NCBI GenBank assembly: GCA_027717925.1
Contig: JALLON010000002.1
Span: 1-43,713, forward strand
DNA: 43,713 nt
Direction of reading: 5' to 3'
Source: Acidobacteria bacterium AH-259-G07
GTDB lineage: Bacteria; Acidobacteriota; UBA6911; RPQK01; JADFOI01
Shown here: positions 1-7,697 of the stretch, one piece after another
How the letters are laid out: each line of letters opens with the position of its first letter
How positions within the stretch are numbered: position 1 is the stretch's first letter
The notes under the pieces: model-generated
Database searches by the model: none
What the model saw: the letters and a program-made list of their open reading frames with translations, nothing else
What the model was told of the DNA's origin: nothing
Position numbers and translations under genes: made by a program

Positions 1-672
1 CGCGAAAGTCCAATCTGCCATCGAGTGCGTCACACGCGTTCCGCGTTCTAACAGAAAAAAGGCCTCGCTCTTGGGATGCGGAAGAACCCTGTCGCGGGCG
101 GCCGCATAGGCGCTCAGGGCGGTTTGCGTTGATGGGTGCACGTAGATGAGCCGTGACTTCCCGAACTTCGTCCTTCGCAGAAAAAGAACCCCCTCGACCA
201 GATTCACGTCCCCACGGTCCAGAAGCAGTGCTTCGCTGACACGCATCCCGCTGACGGCCAACAGTCCGAACACAGTCGAATAGGTATGACCTCTGAGCCC
301 CCGGGGAGACGGCAGCCCTGCGGCGGTTTGCACGAGTCGTTCGATCTGCTCGACGGTATAGATGTAGGGACGCCGACGGCGATAGCAGTACGGGAGAAGT
401 CCTGGCGGCGGAACTTCCGTCTGAGGATCCAGGGTGCTTAACCAAGCAGCGAATCGACGCGCCATTCCCAGCCTCCAGGACCAAGTGGCGGGCTGGACAC
501 CCTCCGCCTGCGTGGCCCAGCGCACCGCAAGGTCGGTGGTGATGTGAGCGGCTCCTTCGGCTTCCAGGAAGCGAACGAAGTTGCCCAGTTCGCACCGGAC
601 CCTGCGGAGCTGGTAGCCAAGACTCTGGCGTAGGGCGAGATACTCCTGAAGTCCTTGTTGGATCGGGTTCAT
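1..672 (-). CDS. Tyrosine recombinase/integrase, partial (runs off left edge)
   Basis: The minus-strand frame is open from the ATG at 672 to the window edge, giving 224 codons with no stop. The N-terminal part resembles a SAM-like core-binding domain. It is followed by the start of a catalytic domain with LLAVSGMRVSEALLL at about residues 140-155, where the Arg after GM fits catalytic Arg I. The His-x-x-Arg and Tyr motifs lie beyond the window. Its ATG overlaps the TGA of the upstream recombinase (ATGA at 669-672), so the two genes are translationally coupled. Tandem overlapping tyrosine recombinases of this kind are the hallmark of recombinase-in-trio (RIT) elements. A third gene would be expected further left, which is inferred and not seen. 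Confidence 0.85.
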   Translation of the reverse strand, partial: MNPIQQGLQEYLALRQSLGYQLRRVRCELGNFVRFLEAEGAAHITTDLAVRWATQAEGVQPATWSWRLGMARRFAAWLSTLDPQTEVPPPGLLPYCYRRRRPYIYTVEQIERLVQTAAGLPSPRGLRGHTYSTVFGLLAVSGMRVSEALLLDRGDVNLVEGVLFLRRTKFGKSRLIYVHPSTQTALSAYAAARDRVLPHPKSEAFFLLERGTRVTHSMADWTFA

Positions 673-1916
673 CGCTCACCTCCCATCGTCGGCCAAGGCT
701 GAGCGAGCTCGCGCAGGCTGCCACTGTCCACTTTGGCGTAGATCCGGGTCGTGGCCAAACTGCGATGCCGGAGAAGCTCCGCCAGCTCTGCCAGGGATGC
801 TCCCTTTCGTAAAAGATTGGTCGCCAAGCTGTGGCGAAGCAGATGAGCGCCCTTGAACGGTGGCTTTAAGCCGGCGCGTGCAAGAGCACGCCGCACGAGG
901 TTGGTTACTGCAGCCCTGGTGAAGCCGCGGCGTGGAGCCTTCATCCGTAGAAAAACGCAGCGAGATGAACTCTGTGGACGGTCGCGGCGCAGATACGCAA
1001 CCAGCGCCTCTCCAACCTCCGACAATAGAGGCAGTCGATGACGAATCTGGCCTTTTCCCAGAACACGAATCTCTCCCGACCTCCAGTCGATGTCTTCCAG
1101 CTGCAGGCTCGCCACCTCGCCCGCACGCAGTCCAAGCCGTGCAAGGAGGAGGAGAATGGCGTAATTACGACGCCCTACAGGTGTGCTTCGGTCGCAGCTT
1201 CTTAAGAGTTGCTCCACTTCTTGGTCGCTGATGTACCGAGGAACCGTGGCCTGTGCCCGGCATGGGACTGACAGCACAGAAGCCGACAGATCAACGGTTG
1301 TCTCTCCTTCTTGTACAAGAAAGCGGAAAAAGGAACGGAGCGCCGTGACCATTAACTGCGCACGCTTGTGTCCTACAGAGGAGGCGTCCTTGATGACGAA
1401 GCTCGAGACGTCTCGGGCGTTGAGCTGTCCTACCGCGACTGGTTCTTCACCGAAGCGCTCCCGCAGAAACCGGTGGACAAACCATCTGTACCTCTGGATC
1501 GTCGCGTCGGTCAGCCCGCGCTCCTCCCGCAGATACGCATCATATCGCTGCTCCAGCTCCAGTATCGGCCCCTTGTCCGGGCTGGCCTCAGCGCCAAGCC
1601 CAATCGCACCTCCTTGATGTTGCAGGTATTCAACGAAGTCCCGCAGAGTTTGCCGATCTCCATTCTTCAGTCGAAGTCGGCGTTGGTATGCGGTTAAAAA
1701 CGCCTCCGCCGTGTTCGTATGGACAAGATCTGCGACAGTCCGCCTGGTCCGCCGAAGCCACTCCCCAAGATGCGAGAGAAACCGTAGCCGTATCTGGACA
1801 GTCAGGCGGCTGTAGCCTGCCTCCGCCAAAGTGGCTACGAATGCATCCAAGTGATCTCCGAGTCGACCCGTGCGGAGTCTTTGGATGACCTCCGGTCCGA
1901 AATAGTTCTCCAACAT
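669..1916 (-). CDS. Tyrosine recombinase/integrase (RIT-like, first gene)
   Basis: A 415-residue site-specific recombinase that cuts and rejoins DNA through a 3'-phosphotyrosine. It has two N-terminal SAM-like segments (about residues 20-230) and a catalytic domain. Visible motifs are Arg I in LGLRAGEVASL, the HLLRH box and LLRHRSLATTRIYAKVD, which contains the second His and the nucleophilic Tyr. The start ATG at 1916 is preceded by AAAGGAGAAG, a strong ribosome-binding site. The gene overlaps the next recombinase by ATGA and sits about 40 bases from the inverted repeats at 1959-2117, which are likely its binding sites. Length and pairing fit an RIT trio member. It appears intact. Confidence 0.92.
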   Translation of the reverse strand: MLENYFGPEVIQRLRTGRLGDHLDAFVATLAEAGYSRLTVQIRLRFLSHLGEWLRRTRRTVADLVHTNTAEAFLTAYQRRLRLKNGDRQTLRDFVEYLQHQGGAIGLGAEASPDKGPILELEQRYDAYLREERGLTDATIQRYRWFVHRFLRERFGEEPVAVGQLNARDVSSFVIKDASSVGHKRAQLMVTALRSFFRFLVQEGETTVDLSASVLSVPCRAQATVPRYISDQEVEQLLRSCDRSTPVGRRNYAILLLLARLGLRAGEVASLQLEDIDWRSGEIRVLGKGQIRHRLPLLSEVGEALVAYLRRDRPQSSSRCVFLRMKAPRRGFTRAAVTNLVRRALARAGLKPPFKGAHLLRHSLATNLLRKGASLAELAELLRHRSLATTRIYAKVDSGSLRELAQPWPTMGGER

Positions 1917-1958
1917 ATCTTCTCCTTTCCGGCACTATGGCCAACAGGAGAAGACGCT

Positions 1959-2117
1959 GGATTATGCCGCGTTGTCAAGCTCGGATCGGAACCCAACAAC
2001 GCCGCGGTGGCAAGCTTCACAAGCGGTCTGACATCGCGCCCGGAGGAACTTCACAATGCTCACGGCATAATCCGGGACTCGGCATAATAGCCATTATTCC
2101 GACATCGGAATAATGGC
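1959..2117. repeat. Inverted/direct repeats at end of the recombinase element
   Basis: GGATTATGCCG (1959-1969) is inverted relative to CGGCATAATCC (2063-2073). A near copy, CGGCATAATAG, lies at 2080-2090. A perfect 13-bp inverted repeat with a 2-base centre (GCCATTATTCCGA and its complement) spans 2090-2117. All share a GCATAAT/GGAATAAT-like core next to the recombinase operon. They are probably arm or core sites of the element's terminus. The exact element boundary cannot be fixed without the opposite end. Confidence 0.6.
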
Positions 2118-2282
2118 TACTTCGAGCCCCTGATTGAGGAAATCCAACGGCAGCCTTTTCCTCCGGGCTACCGGGACTATCTCGAGGCCCAGCTTCGAAA
2201 GTTCTCCGGGCTGTGGAAAAAATCGGCCCCATCCAGCCGCCAGAGGGGCAAAGCCACAAAGCCTGGTAGCGCAAAAAAGTAA
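2118..2282 (+). pseudogene. C-terminal fragment of an unidentified protein
   Basis: An open frame of 54 codons runs rightward from the recombinase-element repeats to a TAA at 2280-2282. It begins YFEPLIEEIQRQP and ends in a basic tail rich in Lys, Ser and Arg. It has no start codon of its own, and its 5' end coincides with the repeat cluster, so it looks like the tail of a gene cut by insertion of the recombinase element. I do not recognise the family. It lies 60 bases before an IS21-like end and could belong to that element, but nothing in the residues proves this. Confidence 0.35.
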
Positions 2283-2341
2283 CAGGCAAAAGGATGAAAA
2301 GATGAAAAGAAGAAACGAGATGATGCTGATGATCAACTTTG

Positions 2342-2381
2342 GGTGGGTCACTTTTCCATGATCACAGGTGGGTCACTTTTC
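2342..2381. mobile_element. Solo IS end with paired direct repeats (IS21-like)
   Basis: Two identical 15-bp copies of GGTGGGTCACTTTTC occur at 2342-2356 and 2367-2381, 25 bases apart. Closely spaced multiple repeats inside a terminus are typical of IS21-family ends. No istA or istB gene remains. The inner edge truncates the XRE gene at 2373-2534, so this is a scar left by an insertion. Confidence 0.5.
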
Positions 2382-2534
2382 TCTTGTCAAAAAGACGTTT
2401 CGCTCGCCTCGTTCAATTCCTCCTACGTACGTCGGATGAAGGCCAGCTTTCTCAGCCAGTTTCTCTTGTGACCAACCTAGATGTGTCCGTAAGTGCCGGA
2501 CGCGCTCGCCCAATCTGCTACGGATCGTCTGCAT
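2373..2534 (-). pseudogene. XRE-family HTH regulator, 3'-truncated
   Basis: A 53-codon frame starts at the ATG at 2534 with GGAGGAG just upstream. It encodes an almost complete Cro/CI-type helix-turn-helix: RLGERVRHLR, WSQEKLAEKAGL, then TYVGGIERGERN. In the family this is followed by a further helix and usually more than 60 residues in total. Here the frame switches to FLTREK and stops inside the IS-end repeat at 2373. The gene therefore lost its 3' end to the insertion. A residual DNA-binding peptide is possible but unlikely to be stable. Confidence 0.75.
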
Positions 2535-2696
2535 CGTCTCCTCCCCTCCATCTTTTAAGTTGCGTTGGGACTTACTTCCACAGACGATAAGAGTTTGATA
2601 GCTGGACAGATATACTATGAGTACTATATAATGCCTGAGATGCGCCTAACGGCTTCACCTTATGGCAAAGTCAGGAGGACAGCAGGACCTGAAACG

Positions 2697-4076
2697 ATGA
2701 GTAAAAGGACGTTTTCAACGGTGTCTCTCGTGCTGTTTTTCGCTATTGTGGCTCAGGCCTTCGCTCGGCCAGAACCCGATCGGAATTTCCCCGTTCTCTT
2801 ATGCATCCCTTCTATTGACGATACTTCAGGGATTATGACGGGTATCGCCTTACTCAACTCAAGTGGAGAAGATGCACGTGTCCAGCTCATCTATCGAAAC
2901 AATGAGGGGAATGATGTTGGTTTTACGGAGTTTACCGTTACTGCGAGGACTCAGTTTGCTGCAATGGCCCAAGGTGTCTTCGGGGAGTCCTTAAAGGGAT
3001 ACATCGAAATACGAGCTGGATGGGAGGGAGACATACATGCCTTTTACTTGAGATTGGACGCCAAAGTGGAAACGATGGATGGTGCGGTGGCGACCACATA
3101 TCGGGAACCTTGGCGTTTTCAAGTGCCGCAGTCAAAAGCTGACCAATTGGTGACCTTATATTTTGTTAACGGTGCAGATATGTCTCGTCGTGATTTTGAT
3201 GCCTACCGCGATGTTATATTTGATATCGTTTTTTACAACTCGAAAAAGGAAAAAACGATTCTCATCAGAAAGAAGATTAAGGCTGGCGGCCGCGGGGTCA
3301 TAAATCTCATCGAACTTAGTAGAGAGGTTGGCGTTGAAGATCAGATGAGGGAGGGCGGCTATATTGAGATCAGCCCGGGTAAGGCTTACATAGCTGCAAT
3401 TGTGGAAGTAAGAGACCAAGAAACCATGCTCATCATTCCCGAGGCGACACGAGATTATCTCGTGGGCAATGAATTAACTTTTCCTCAACTGGCAGTTGGT
3501 GGAGGTTCCTTTACCGAAGTTGATTTCATAGCAGAATTCAATTGGGCCCCTGTCACAATAACCGCGTTTCGGGATGACGGTACAGTCCTTGCAAGCAAGG
3601 AGTTCAGATCAGTTGATCGAGTCTGGGGGCGCCTAAGTGATCTTCTCGATATTGTGCCAGAAGGAACAACGACCGGGTATCTCGTAGCGGATAGAGTTCG
3701 CTTCGGGAGTGTACGGTACGGCTTTGAGAATAAAACGATTGTTAACACTCAATACAACAGACCTACAGATACCCTCTACTTTGGCCACGTAGCCAACGCT
3801 GTGGGTTTTTGGACAGGGTTGGCGCTCTTGAATCAAAATCCTGGCCCAACAGAGATAACTATAGAGATCTTCGAAGCCAACGGAGTAAAATCTGGGGAAA
3901 CAACCTTTACCCTCAAACGCAACGAAAAAATCGCCAGACTCCTGACCGAACTTGTGCCAGAAACTGATGGCCAAGCCGGAGGATACGTAAAAGTTACAAG
4001 TTCTCTACCAATAATGGGTCTTGAGATATTTGGACGCTATGACCTTGCTTCCATGGCTGTAGTCCCGCCAAATTAG
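2697..4076 (+). CDS. Secreted protein with two TGxALLN beta-domain repeats, function unknown
   Basis: The open frame begins earlier (2565), but the ATG at 2697 is the likely start because it opens a clean Sec signal peptide (basic MSKR, hydrophobic core, AQAFA cleavage region) and has AGGAGGA about 20 bases upstream. The mature protein of about 436 residues is beta-rich and internally repeated. IMTGIALLNSSGEDA near the N terminus matches FWTGLALLNQNPGP near the C terminus, each followed by a GGYxxV/GYIEI segment. A middle copy is more diverged. Such repeats are common in exported proteins of Acidobacteriota-like bacteria. It is transcribed away from the truncated XRE gene. No enzymatic motif is visible. 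Confidence 0.8.
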   Translation: MSKRTFSTVSLVLFFAIVAQAFARPEPDRNFPVLLCIPSIDDTSGIMTGIALLNSSGEDARVQLIYRNNEGNDVGFTEFTVTARTQFAAMAQGVFGESLKGYIEIRAGWEGDIHAFYLRLDAKVETMDGAVATTYREPWRFQVPQSKADQLVTLYFVNGADMSRRDFDAYRDVIFDIVFYNSKKEKTILIRKKIKAGGRGVINLIELSREVGVEDQMREGGYIEISPGKAYIAAIVEVRDQETMLIIPEATRDYLVGNELTFPQLAVGGGSFTEVDFIAEFNWAPVTITAFRDDGTVLASKEFRSVDRVWGRLSDLLDIVPEGTTTGYLVADRVRFGSVRYGFENKTIVNTQYNRPTDTLYFGHVANAVGFWTGLALLNQNPGPTEITIEIFEANGVKSGETTFTLKRNEKIARLLTELVPETDGQAGGYVKVTSSLPIMGLEIFGRYDLASMAVVPPN

Positions 4077-4287
4077 GACCTCTGATCACAGTGGGGCATC
4101 TTTTTGCTGTTTCGTGACTCCAAAGCGACATCCAGTCCTTGACAAGGGCGTGTAAGGGGTCGATAATCCCCCCCCTAACTTAAGAAATCAAGGGCTACAG
4201 ATTACATACAGATATCCAAAACTGAAGGGAAATAAAACTTTTCAGCACCAAACCGCTTTTGCAACAGAGTGGTTCTAAGGGGGGACC

Positions 4288-5109
4288 ATGTTTAGAAAAA
4301 TCTCTTTCCTAGTATTCCCAATCTTTATAGTTTGGGGCGTGTCAGCATTCGCTTTAGAGGTGTTGACCAATGAAAAAATTATTGAGTTGGGGGAGGCAAA
4401 CGTTTCAGATGAATTAATCTTGACGCTCATCACCAATTCCGAGTGCAACTTTGAAATAGATGTTGACTCAATTCTAGCTTTAAAAGCCACGGGTGTCTCC
4501 GAGCGAATAATTCAGGCAATGATAAAGACGTCGAGTGCGTCCACTCCAGAGAACCTACCTTCCGAAGGTTCCAAACCAGCACTCTTAGTTCCAGCTGCAA
4601 CTACTCCCCCAGATGAAGGTTTAGTATTGCCCACAGAAGTGGGTGTGTTTTATTCGAAAAACAGTGACAGTCTAATTGAAATCGAGCCGGAGATTGTCAC
4701 CTGGAAAGAAGGTGGTATTTTCAAAAAAATAGCGACAATGGGTATAACCAGAGGTCATACGAATGGGTTGGTTCGCGGAGCGGTGAGCAAATACAAAATT
4801 AATGGAAACGAAGACCTTTACATTTATACTATGGAGGGCACATCAGCCACGGAGTACCAGTTGCTTCGCTTGGATGAAAAAAAGGATCGCCGGGAATTCC
4901 GGGCCATCACAGGGGGCATTTTCCATGCATCGGGGGAACTTGATAAAAATGCTGTTTATTTTGAACCGAAAAAAATAACCTCTCGAACCTACAAATTTAG
5001 ACTCCCAGATCTAGCTCCTGGTGAGTACGGTCTTTTGGCGCCTGGCGGTATGAGAGGTGAAACTACACTTGGTTCAGGGAAAATGTATACATTTAGTGTG
5101 GGGAGATAG
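4288..5109 (+). CDS. Exported protein with short helical N-terminal module and beta-rich C-terminal domain
   Basis: 273 residues starting at an ATG with GGGGGGA close upstream. A signal peptide (MFRKISFLVFPIFIVWGVSAFA) is followed by a short helical module, LTNEKIIELGEANVS, then DSILALKATGVSERIIQAMI. I know this pattern (node on 'I..L..AG.SD..I' and 'ALK.AGVS..VI.AM') from Acidobacteriota-type periplasmic proteins. A Pro/Thr linker leads to a C-terminal domain of about 160 residues ending in LAPGEYGLLAPGG. No catalytic motif is visible. It is probably a single gene, since a 211-base gap separates it from the preceding secreted protein. Function unknown. Confidence 0.8.
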   Translation: MFRKISFLVFPIFIVWGVSAFALEVLTNEKIIELGEANVSDELILTLITNSECNFEIDVDSILALKATGVSERIIQAMIKTSSASTPENLPSEGSKPALLVPAATTPPDEGLVLPTEVGVFYSKNSDSLIEIEPEIVTWKEGGIFKKIATMGITRGHTNGLVRGAVSKYKINGNEDLYIYTMEGTSATEYQLLRLDEKKDRREFRAITGGIFHASGELDKNAVYFEPKKITSRTYKFRLPDLAPGEYGLLAPGGMRGETTLGSGKMYTFSVGR

Positions 5110-5214
5110 CACCTCACTGCGACTTCTGTACGGCTCATATTTGTATCTTGACACAGGATAGAAAACAGTTATCCAAACTGAAATGAAGCGCAACTATCTT
5201 TTGACCGAGCCTAA

Positions 5215-5352
5215 TTATTCGTCCTCTTCTTCTGTGATGACACCGGTAGGTAGCTCTCCAGCAGTTTCAAGCCAATGAAGAACAATGCCTCCCAGTATGA
5301 CAATGGTCAGAATAATGAACCAAACGAGAGGTAGCTTTTCTTCGGATTTTGC
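5215..5352 (-). pseudogene. C-terminal remnant with one transmembrane helix
   Basis: A minus-strand frame of about 45 codons ends at the TAA at 5215-5217. It encodes EEKLPLVWFIILTIVILGGIVL, a clear membrane helix, then an acidic tail ending EEEDE. Going upstream it runs straight into repeat R1 without a start codon or ribosome-binding site. It is therefore probably the tail of a membrane-protein gene whose 5' part was replaced. It lies just downstream of the caspase-like gene on the same strand and could be a relic of a third gene in that operon. Confidence 0.35.
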
Positions 5353-5432
5353 GTGAGGATGGGGTCGCGAGTTTTGGCGGTTTGGTTGGATATTTTGGGT
5401 TGGTTGTGGGGGCGGGGTGTGAGGAGAAGTTC
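5353..5432 (+). repeat. Dispersed repeat R1, copy a (partial)
   Basis: A G-rich stretch with TTTTGCGTGAGG, GAGTTTTGGCGGTTT and ATTTTGGGTTGGTTGTGG. The same blocks occur in the same order at 9540-9625, and more loosely at 32930-32985. This copy keeps only the right half of the family. It lies between convergent genes, as do the other two. Confidence 0.65.
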
Positions 5433-5518
5433 AGGTGGGGGTCACATAAGTCTGTGTGAGTAGCGTATGCGATAATAAGAGGGAGTTTGTATGTCCAAAT
5501 TTGAGCAGAGAGGTATTA

Positions 5519-5555
5519 GTCTGCTTCACTCAGGTGTACGTCTGCTTCACTCAGG
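5519..5555. repeat. 16-bp direct repeat at 3' end of the caspase-like gene
   Basis: GTCTGCTTCACTCAGG occurs at 5519-5534 and again at 5540-5555, a 21-base period. The second copy overlaps the stop codon of the caspase-like gene. A recent local duplication is the simplest reading. Confidence 0.7.
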
Positions 5556-6762
5556 CAGCAAACGAATACGGATCGAGAAAAATGGCCACGACAATCATCG
5601 CGAGAAAACCGATCAAAAACGCCAGGAAAACTGGTCGCACTTTTCCCCTCACTTCTTGTTCTGTCGCGTTTGTATCCAGACCAAAGACCCAGTCCGCTAA
5701 AGGTTTCACCTTTGGCCGCTCGAAAATGTAGGCGGCCAGTATGAGTAGGATCATCGAGCCGTAGACGCCGAATGTGAGGTACGCGATCGGTTTCAAGACG
5801 AACCTTGGCACAGTACTTTGGGGAATCAAGATAAGAAGGGTCGGCCACGCAGCGATGACTAAACACAAGAGATAGAAGGCGATTCCCTTCAGGATCCGCC
5901 CCAGTGCCTCCCTTCGAGCTTTCCGTTTTTTTCTCCGCTCTATCTGTTCCAGACCGAGCCTCTCCGCCTCACTGATCGACTTAGCGGTCCGTTCGCGTCC
6001 TTCCCACTGCCGTGGGGCAGGCACCTGTTGCGCCTTCTTCACGTTGAGTGCGAGTGCGATATCCCCTCCATTGTTGAATGCTTGGCTCTGTGGTTCAGGG
6101 TCCTTTAACTTGTCATGAAGGGCACGAAAAAGTTGCTTGAGAGTCAGAACTGGTTCATCGACATGTGACAGTCCAGAACCGAGGACGCCCAGTAGAGCGC
6201 TGGTGAAGGTGGTGTATGTCTTGTCCTTCGGAGCTAAGGATGGGTCGTTAGCGTGCGACGAACAGAGTACGAACGCGTCGCCTGCCACCTTGGGGCTGGA
6301 CCCCATTAAGCTCTTAATGGCCTTGCCGCTGTAGCAACAGTCCAGGATGAGGATCTTCCTTTTCGCCTTTGAGCGCTTCATGATGCCGCTCACCCTCTTG
6401 AATGGAAGGGAATTCAGGTCCTTTTGCTGCAGAGTTGTCTCAGGGGTTGCCAACAGGAGTTCCGAGCTGTTCTCGGCTGAAATTAGCCCGTGACCCGCGT
6501 AGTAGATCAGAAGGGTGTCAGTGGCGGCTTGTGCGAAATTGTCAAGTTCCACACCGATTTCAGTGAGGGGTTGGTCAACTAAAGGAAGGAGATTCTCTTC
6601 GGGGATGCCTACGATCTTTGGATTGATGAGAACATCTTTGAAAGCGTTAAGATCCCGCTTCGTCTGGTTAAGCTTTTCAAGAGCAGGATCGCTGGTTTTA
6701 GTTGTTGCGATGAGAACGGCTCGTGTTTGCTCGGGATCAAACGACAGTCCCTCATTTGTCAC
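5551..6762 (-). CDS. Caspase-like (C14) protease with C-terminal membrane helices
   Basis: 403 residues. The GTG start at 6762 has a perfect AAGGAGG seven bases upstream. The N-terminal half is a caspase/metacaspase p20-like domain with catalytic His91 in LLIYYAGHG and Cys143 in LILDCCYSG, so both members of the dyad are present. A basic linker (about residues 265-290) leads to three hydrophobic helices at about 292-315, 325-347 and 378-398, tethering the protease to the inner membrane. Caspase domains encoded beside EACC1 proteins are known components of predicted bacterial conflict systems. The EACC1-like gene lies 11 bases upstream and is surely cotranscribed. Likely role: cleaving host proteins on infection or stress, leading to death or dormancy (inference). 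Confidence 0.88.
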   Translation of the reverse strand: MTNEGLSFDPEQTRAVLIATTKTSDPALEKLNQTKRDLNAFKDVLINPKIVGIPEENLLPLVDQPLTEIGVELDNFAQAATDTLLIYYAGHGLISAENSSELLLATPETTLQQKDLNSLPFKRVSGIMKRSKAKRKILILDCCYSGKAIKSLMGSSPKVAGDAFVLCSSHANDPSLAPKDKTYTTFTSALLGVLGSGLSHVDEPVLTLKQLFRALHDKLKDPEPQSQAFNNGGDIALALNVKKAQQVPAPRQWEGRERTAKSISEAERLGLEQIERRKKRKARREALGRILKGIAFYLLCLVIAAWPTLLILIPQSTVPRFVLKPIAYLTFGVYGSMILLILAAYIFERPKVKPLADWVFGLDTNATEQEVRGKVRPVFLAFLIGFLAMIVVAIFLDPYSFAA

Positions 6763-6773
6763 AGCTCGCCTCC

Positions 6774-7139
6774 TTAGCTTTCCTTCAGCTCGCCAGACAG
6801 GGCGTTTTCGATCGTCTTCCTGATCCGGTCCTCATCAGTCAAGTGCGCTCCCTCGATGGTAATCGTGTTGCGGCCGCTGGAGATCTCGAGCCGGCATGAA
6901 GGATCTGGTGGTCTGGCTCTAAAGTGATTCACGAGCGAACCTGCGAGGGCAAGAAGCGGGGGGGCTAGCTCAGCAATTGCCGTCAATATGGTAACGGCGT
7001 CTCCAAGGGTGCCAGGCTTGGGCGGAAGGTTTCGCAGTTCAACGTTAAGGTCGTCTATTTCTTCGTCTCTCACCCATTTTTCAACCTCGCGAATCTCCTT
7101 CTCGGACTTAGGCCCCTTCAATCGCAGCTGCAGTTCCAT
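6774..7139 (-). CDS. EACC1-like (effector-associated constant component 1) protein
   Basis: 121 residues from the ATG at 7139, with GGGAGGG five bases before it; a GTG one codon earlier is also possible. It has a short alpha/beta N terminus with RNLPPKPGTLGDAV, a hydrophobic helix (AELAPPLLALAGSLV), a basic HFRAR turn, then LEISSGRNTITIEG and a C-terminal helix. This layout (Pro-Gly motif, one membrane-prone helix, small beta unit) matches the EACC1 family. That family was described by comparative genomics as a constant partner of variable effectors such as caspases, TIRs and trypsin-like proteases. Here its effector is the caspase-like gene immediately downstream. Family recognition rests on pattern memory, not a search. 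Confidence 0.7.
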   Translation of the reverse strand: MELQLRLKGPKSEKEIREVEKWVRDEEIDDLNVELRNLPPKPGTLGDAVTILTAIAELAPPLLALAGSLVNHFRARPPDPSCRLEISSGRNTITIEGAHLTDEDRIRKTIENALSGELKES

Positions 7140-7259
7140 CACACCCTCCCGAAAAGCGAGTCTGGCTTGCTTTCGCTATGCGCTTTCTAGAGAATGTGTC
7201 TTGGATACCACCTTTTCTGCAAAAAAGTCAAGGGTCAACTTAATTAATGTCGGTAACAT

Positions 7260-7299
7260 GTGAAATGTCCGGTCGATGTAGCAAGTGAAGTGTCCGGTC
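7260..7299. mobile_element. Solo IS end with paired direct repeats, second type
   Basis: GTGAAATGTCCGGTC (7260-7274) and GTGAAGTGTCCGGTC (7285-7299) differ at one base and lie 25 bases apart. This is the same geometry as the pair at 2342-2381 but with unrelated sequence. Its right edge is exactly where a PDZ-domain coding frame begins, so an IS21-like insertion probably truncated that gene. Confidence 0.45.
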
Positions 7300-7302
7300 C
7301 AA

Positions 7303-7472
7303 GCTGCGGGTTTAGGCCCGGTGATAGTGTTATTTCTCTTAATGACCAAGCCCTTTCGTCGTTCGGCGGCATTTCCGAAATGATCTCTCTTGCGACTTCA
7401 GGTTCTTCCCCTCTGAAAATATCTGTCCTGCGTCGCGGTGATCTGATTGACTTGAATTTTTTGATTCAATAG
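7303..7472 (+). pseudogene. PDZ-domain C-terminal fragment
   Basis: The frame to the TAG at 7470-7472 encodes GFRPGDSVISLND, then SLATSGSSPLKISVLRRGDLIDL. This is the typical ligand-groove and closing strands of a PDZ domain, as in DegP/HtrA or CtpA-like proteins. Everything upstream is IS-end sequence, so the fragment has lost its N-terminal domains. An ATG at 7260 in the IS end could start a 70-residue product, but without a protease domain it is a relic. Confidence 0.6.
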
Positions 7473-7697
7473 GTTCTTACCTGTGTACACCAGGTGCGGA
7501 TACGCAAGAAGGCAAGGGGTTGGATCGCTGTTTCACGAGTGCTATATTGAGGCCGTCCGTAATACATAACGTTCGAGAGTGCGAAAATATTTTTGACCGC
7601 AGCAAAAGCGCGCTATATTGAGGGATTCTATTTAGCACGCGGCTATATGGGGTCTGATTATTGACTTTATGTTATACAACCACGGGTGATGTAGAAG

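Noticed and set aside
438..620. 60-residue frame within the first recombinase
   Set aside because: It is an out-of-frame shadow of the partial recombinase, which reads through this stretch on the same strand in another frame with clear motifs.
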